Below, piece by piece: positions 62,474 through 64,000 of a stretch of DNA of 64,000 nt. Positions within the stretch are counted from its first letter, which is position 1; each line of letters opens with the position of its first letter. The translations under genes were made by a program, and so were the position numbers. Source of the DNA: CAVRQM01 sp965246915 (GTDB taxonomy: Bacteria > Pseudomonadota > Alphaproteobacteria > Acetobacterales > Acetobacteraceae); the NCBI GenBank assembly GCA_965246915.1, contig CBDFGB010000010.1, positions 186,001 to 250,000 on the forward strand. Reading direction: 5' to 3'. The notes beneath the pieces were generated by a model. It had not been told where the DNA came from. It saw only the letters and a list, made by a program, of their open reading frames with translations, and did not search any database.

Positions 62474-64000
62474 TCAGGCGAACACCGCTTTCGCATAAAA
62501 GCTCGTCAGATCCGGATCGTTGTCGACGGTTGCCGCGCCATTCTCGACGGTCACGTTATTGCCGTCGAAGTTGGTGTAGCTGAGCGACAGCGGATGCTCG
62601 AAATACTCCTTGTTCTGACGCATCAGAATGATCGTCGCCACCTGCTCGCCCAGTCGCAGGCTGCGCGTGTTGTCGCTGCGCCAGTGCACACCGCCCATGC
62701 TACGGCCCATGGCGACGTTGCTGGCAAGCTTGTTCAGCTCCCCGCGCACCGTCATGAAAATGCCGTCCGCTCCCGTGTAGAAGGGCAGATCGCCGCCGGG
62801 CTTGTGATCTGCGGGCTGCCAAAGGCCCGGACGCGACGACGGATCAAGCAGTGGCGCGTTCTGCATCAGCGGCTTGATCGCCTGACGTTCGTCGAACCAC
62901 GCTTTCAAGATCGTCACGCAAGCGCCCGCGACGGTCGCGTGCCCCGCGCCGTAGGCTGGATGCGCCGGGCTGCCGGCCGAGAAAGCGATCGGCAGGAAAC
63001 ACGTGCCGTAAGCGTCCATGTTCCGCTGCGCCGCTTTCGTCGTGAACACCCAGCCCGGCAGGCCATAGTCGCGCAGCGTCCCGAGATAGCCGACCTTCTG
63101 CATTTGCATCAGGCCGCCATACGCCTCGGGCCGCAGCCGGCGGTTGACCAGCCATTTCTGCCGCCAAACGACCTTGAGCGCGCGCGATGCGACCTCGGAC
63201 ACCAGGCTCAGCAGGTTGGGGCCGCCGAGTGTGGCAAACGGAGCCTGGCGTTTATAGCCCCTATACGGATTTCCGTCATCGAGCTTCGCACCCCAATTCA
63301 GGAGCTGCAGCGCCGCGTTGAAATACGCCTGATGCAGCGCGTCGCGGTTCACGAACCGCGCCAAGTCACGCATGTTGCGGATACGGTAGCGCGACAGCGG
63401 CGCGTCCGAGGCTGGCGGGTCCTCGAAATCGGCAGGGTCCTTGCCGTAGTCGTTGTCCTGGCTGTACGGATCGCCGTTTTCATCCAGCCCGGCGTTCTGC
63501 GCGAGCAGCCAGTGGTGATGATCGGTCAGATAGTCGCGGCCGGCGCGATACGGGATTTGCGTCTGCTTGATGAGCTGCGCGCCATAGTTGATGTCGTGCA
63601 GGAAGAACTGGCTGGCCAGTGGCCCCTTATCCTCGTCTGTCAGGCCGCAGCGAAACAGCGTCTGCGCGCTCAGGTCGAGCGCCCCGTTCATGGCCGGAAG
63701 ATCAAGCCCGAGCTGCAACTTGCCCGAAGACTGATCATTGTCGAGCGCGAACTGCATCGCAGTGCGGAGGTCGACGATCGCCTCGTCGAACTCCGGCCGG
63801 CCGGTCAGCTTGTCGAATGCGATGTCCCGGAACCGCGCCATCCAAAGCAATTCGGTCATTTCGGCAGCGGTGGAATGCGACACGACGCCCGGCGGTGGCG
63901 GCATGTTCAAGTCGATCGGGTTCGGCCCGAGCCGGTCCGTCGCCCGGCCCGCGGCAGGGCTGACGAGCTTGGCGACCGAGGTGACGGCTGCTGGCAGCGG
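62474..64000 (-). CDS. vanadium-dependent haloperoxidase-like protein (cut by right edge)
   Basis: The frame is open beyond the window edge, so the N-terminus is missing; at least 508 residues are present. Vanadate-site motifs of PAP2-type haloperoxidases are visible: KWLVNRRLRPEAYGG (Lys and Arg), SPAHPAYGAGHATVAGA (with the catalytic His), and SNVAMGRSMGGVHWRSDN (Arg and second His). The early LNMPPPPGVVSHSTAAEMTE is the family's N-terminal signature. It would oxidise halides or act as a phosphatase. The start codon and any signal peptide lie outside the window. Confidence 0.9.
   Translation of the reverse strand, partial: PLPAAVTSVAKLVSPAAGRATDRLGPNPIDLNMPPPPGVVSHSTAAEMTELLWMARFRDIAFDKLTGRPEFDEAIVDLRTAMQFALDNDQSSGKLQLGLDLPAMNGALDLSAQTLFRCGLTDEDKGPLASQFFLHDINYGAQLIKQTQIPYRAGRDYLTDHHHWLLAQNAGLDENGDPYSQDNDYGKDPADFEDPPASDAPLSRYRIRNMRDLARFVNRDALHQAYFNAALQLLNWGAKLDDGNPYRGYKRQAPFATLGGPNLLSLVSEVASRALKVVWRQKWLVNRRLRPEAYGGLMQMQKVGYLGTLRDYGLPGWVFTTKAAQRNMDAYGTCFLPIAFSAGSPAHPAYGAGHATVAGACVTILKAWFDERQAIKPLMQNAPLLDPSSRPGLWQPADHKPGGDLPFYTGADGIFMTVRGELNKLASNVAMGRSMGGVHWRSDNTRSLRLGEQVATIILMRQNKEYFEHPLSLSYTNFDGNNVTVENGAATVDNDPDLTSFYAKAVFA

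Overview
The window is GC-rich, densely packed chromosomal DNA from an alphaproteobacterium, most likely of the Acetobacteraceae/Rhodospirillales type. The reasons are a DUF1244 and a UPF0335/DUF2312 gene beside pyruvate kinase, a PuuD-type membrane urate oxidase, an IalB-like protein, a DUF1127 protein, many ATGA/GTGA gene overlaps, and one palindromic repeat of the GSSPGMT-coding type. I see no rRNA, tRNA, CRISPR array, prophage or insertion sequence. No intergenic stretch exceeds about 250 bases.

Layout, left to right. 1-1917: the end of a glycosyltransferase gene and a GT4 glycosyltransferase. 1940-3459: urate catabolism (puuD plus hydroxyisourate hydrolase). 3439-7404: a stand-alone response regulator divergent from a large hybrid histidine kinase whose membrane domain resembles the plant ethylene receptor. 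7385-9361: pyruvate kinase followed by three tiny overlapping genes. 9443-10081: DUF1244 and UPF0335 proteins. 10242-14483: a 1413-residue protein built on 699-bp tandem repeats. 14485-17233: a VOC protein, a TrkA-type potassium channel with two nitrile-hydratase-beta-like mini-proteins, and a DUF1772 membrane protein. 17398-22223: a TetR regulator, a cytochrome P450 and a membrane-anchored DyP peroxidase. 23071-29156: pyruvate/C4 metabolism (malic enzyme, fumarase, pyruvate:quinone oxidase) and NhaA. 29274-32652: a nuclease-like secreted protein, Ohr, an SDR, PPK2 and DUF2798.

32800-39520 is a leftward polyol operon: FGGY kinase, SorC-type regulator, ABC binding protein, two permeases and a polyol dehydrogenase, with no ABC ATPase. 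39628-46378 is a rightward methylated-amine operon. It has dimethylamine monooxygenase components, N-methylglutamate synthase (mgsABC) and gamma-glutamylmethylamide synthetase (gmaS). It would take dimethylamine to monomethylamine and on to gamma-glutamylmethylamide and N-methylglutamate, but the N-methylglutamate dehydrogenase is not in view.

46722-54554 is a divergent locus. A membrane di-iron desaturase-like enzyme and an enolase-superfamily enzyme run left; an XRE regulator, a PhnD-like protein and a complete polyamine-type ABC importer run right. 54673-57643 holds a methyltransferase, an IalB-like protein and rlmN. 57654-62368 returns to glycan genes: a GT2-like protein and a 1245-residue fusion of WbsX, GT4 and GT2 modules. 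The right edge cuts a vanadium-dependent haloperoxidase-like gene.

The most unusual items are the ethylene-receptor-like kinase, the recently duplicated 699-bp repeats (a 528-bp block with only synonymous differences), the P450-DyP pair, the desaturase/enolase/ABC locus, and the ABC ATPase whose start codon lies inside a palindromic repeat.
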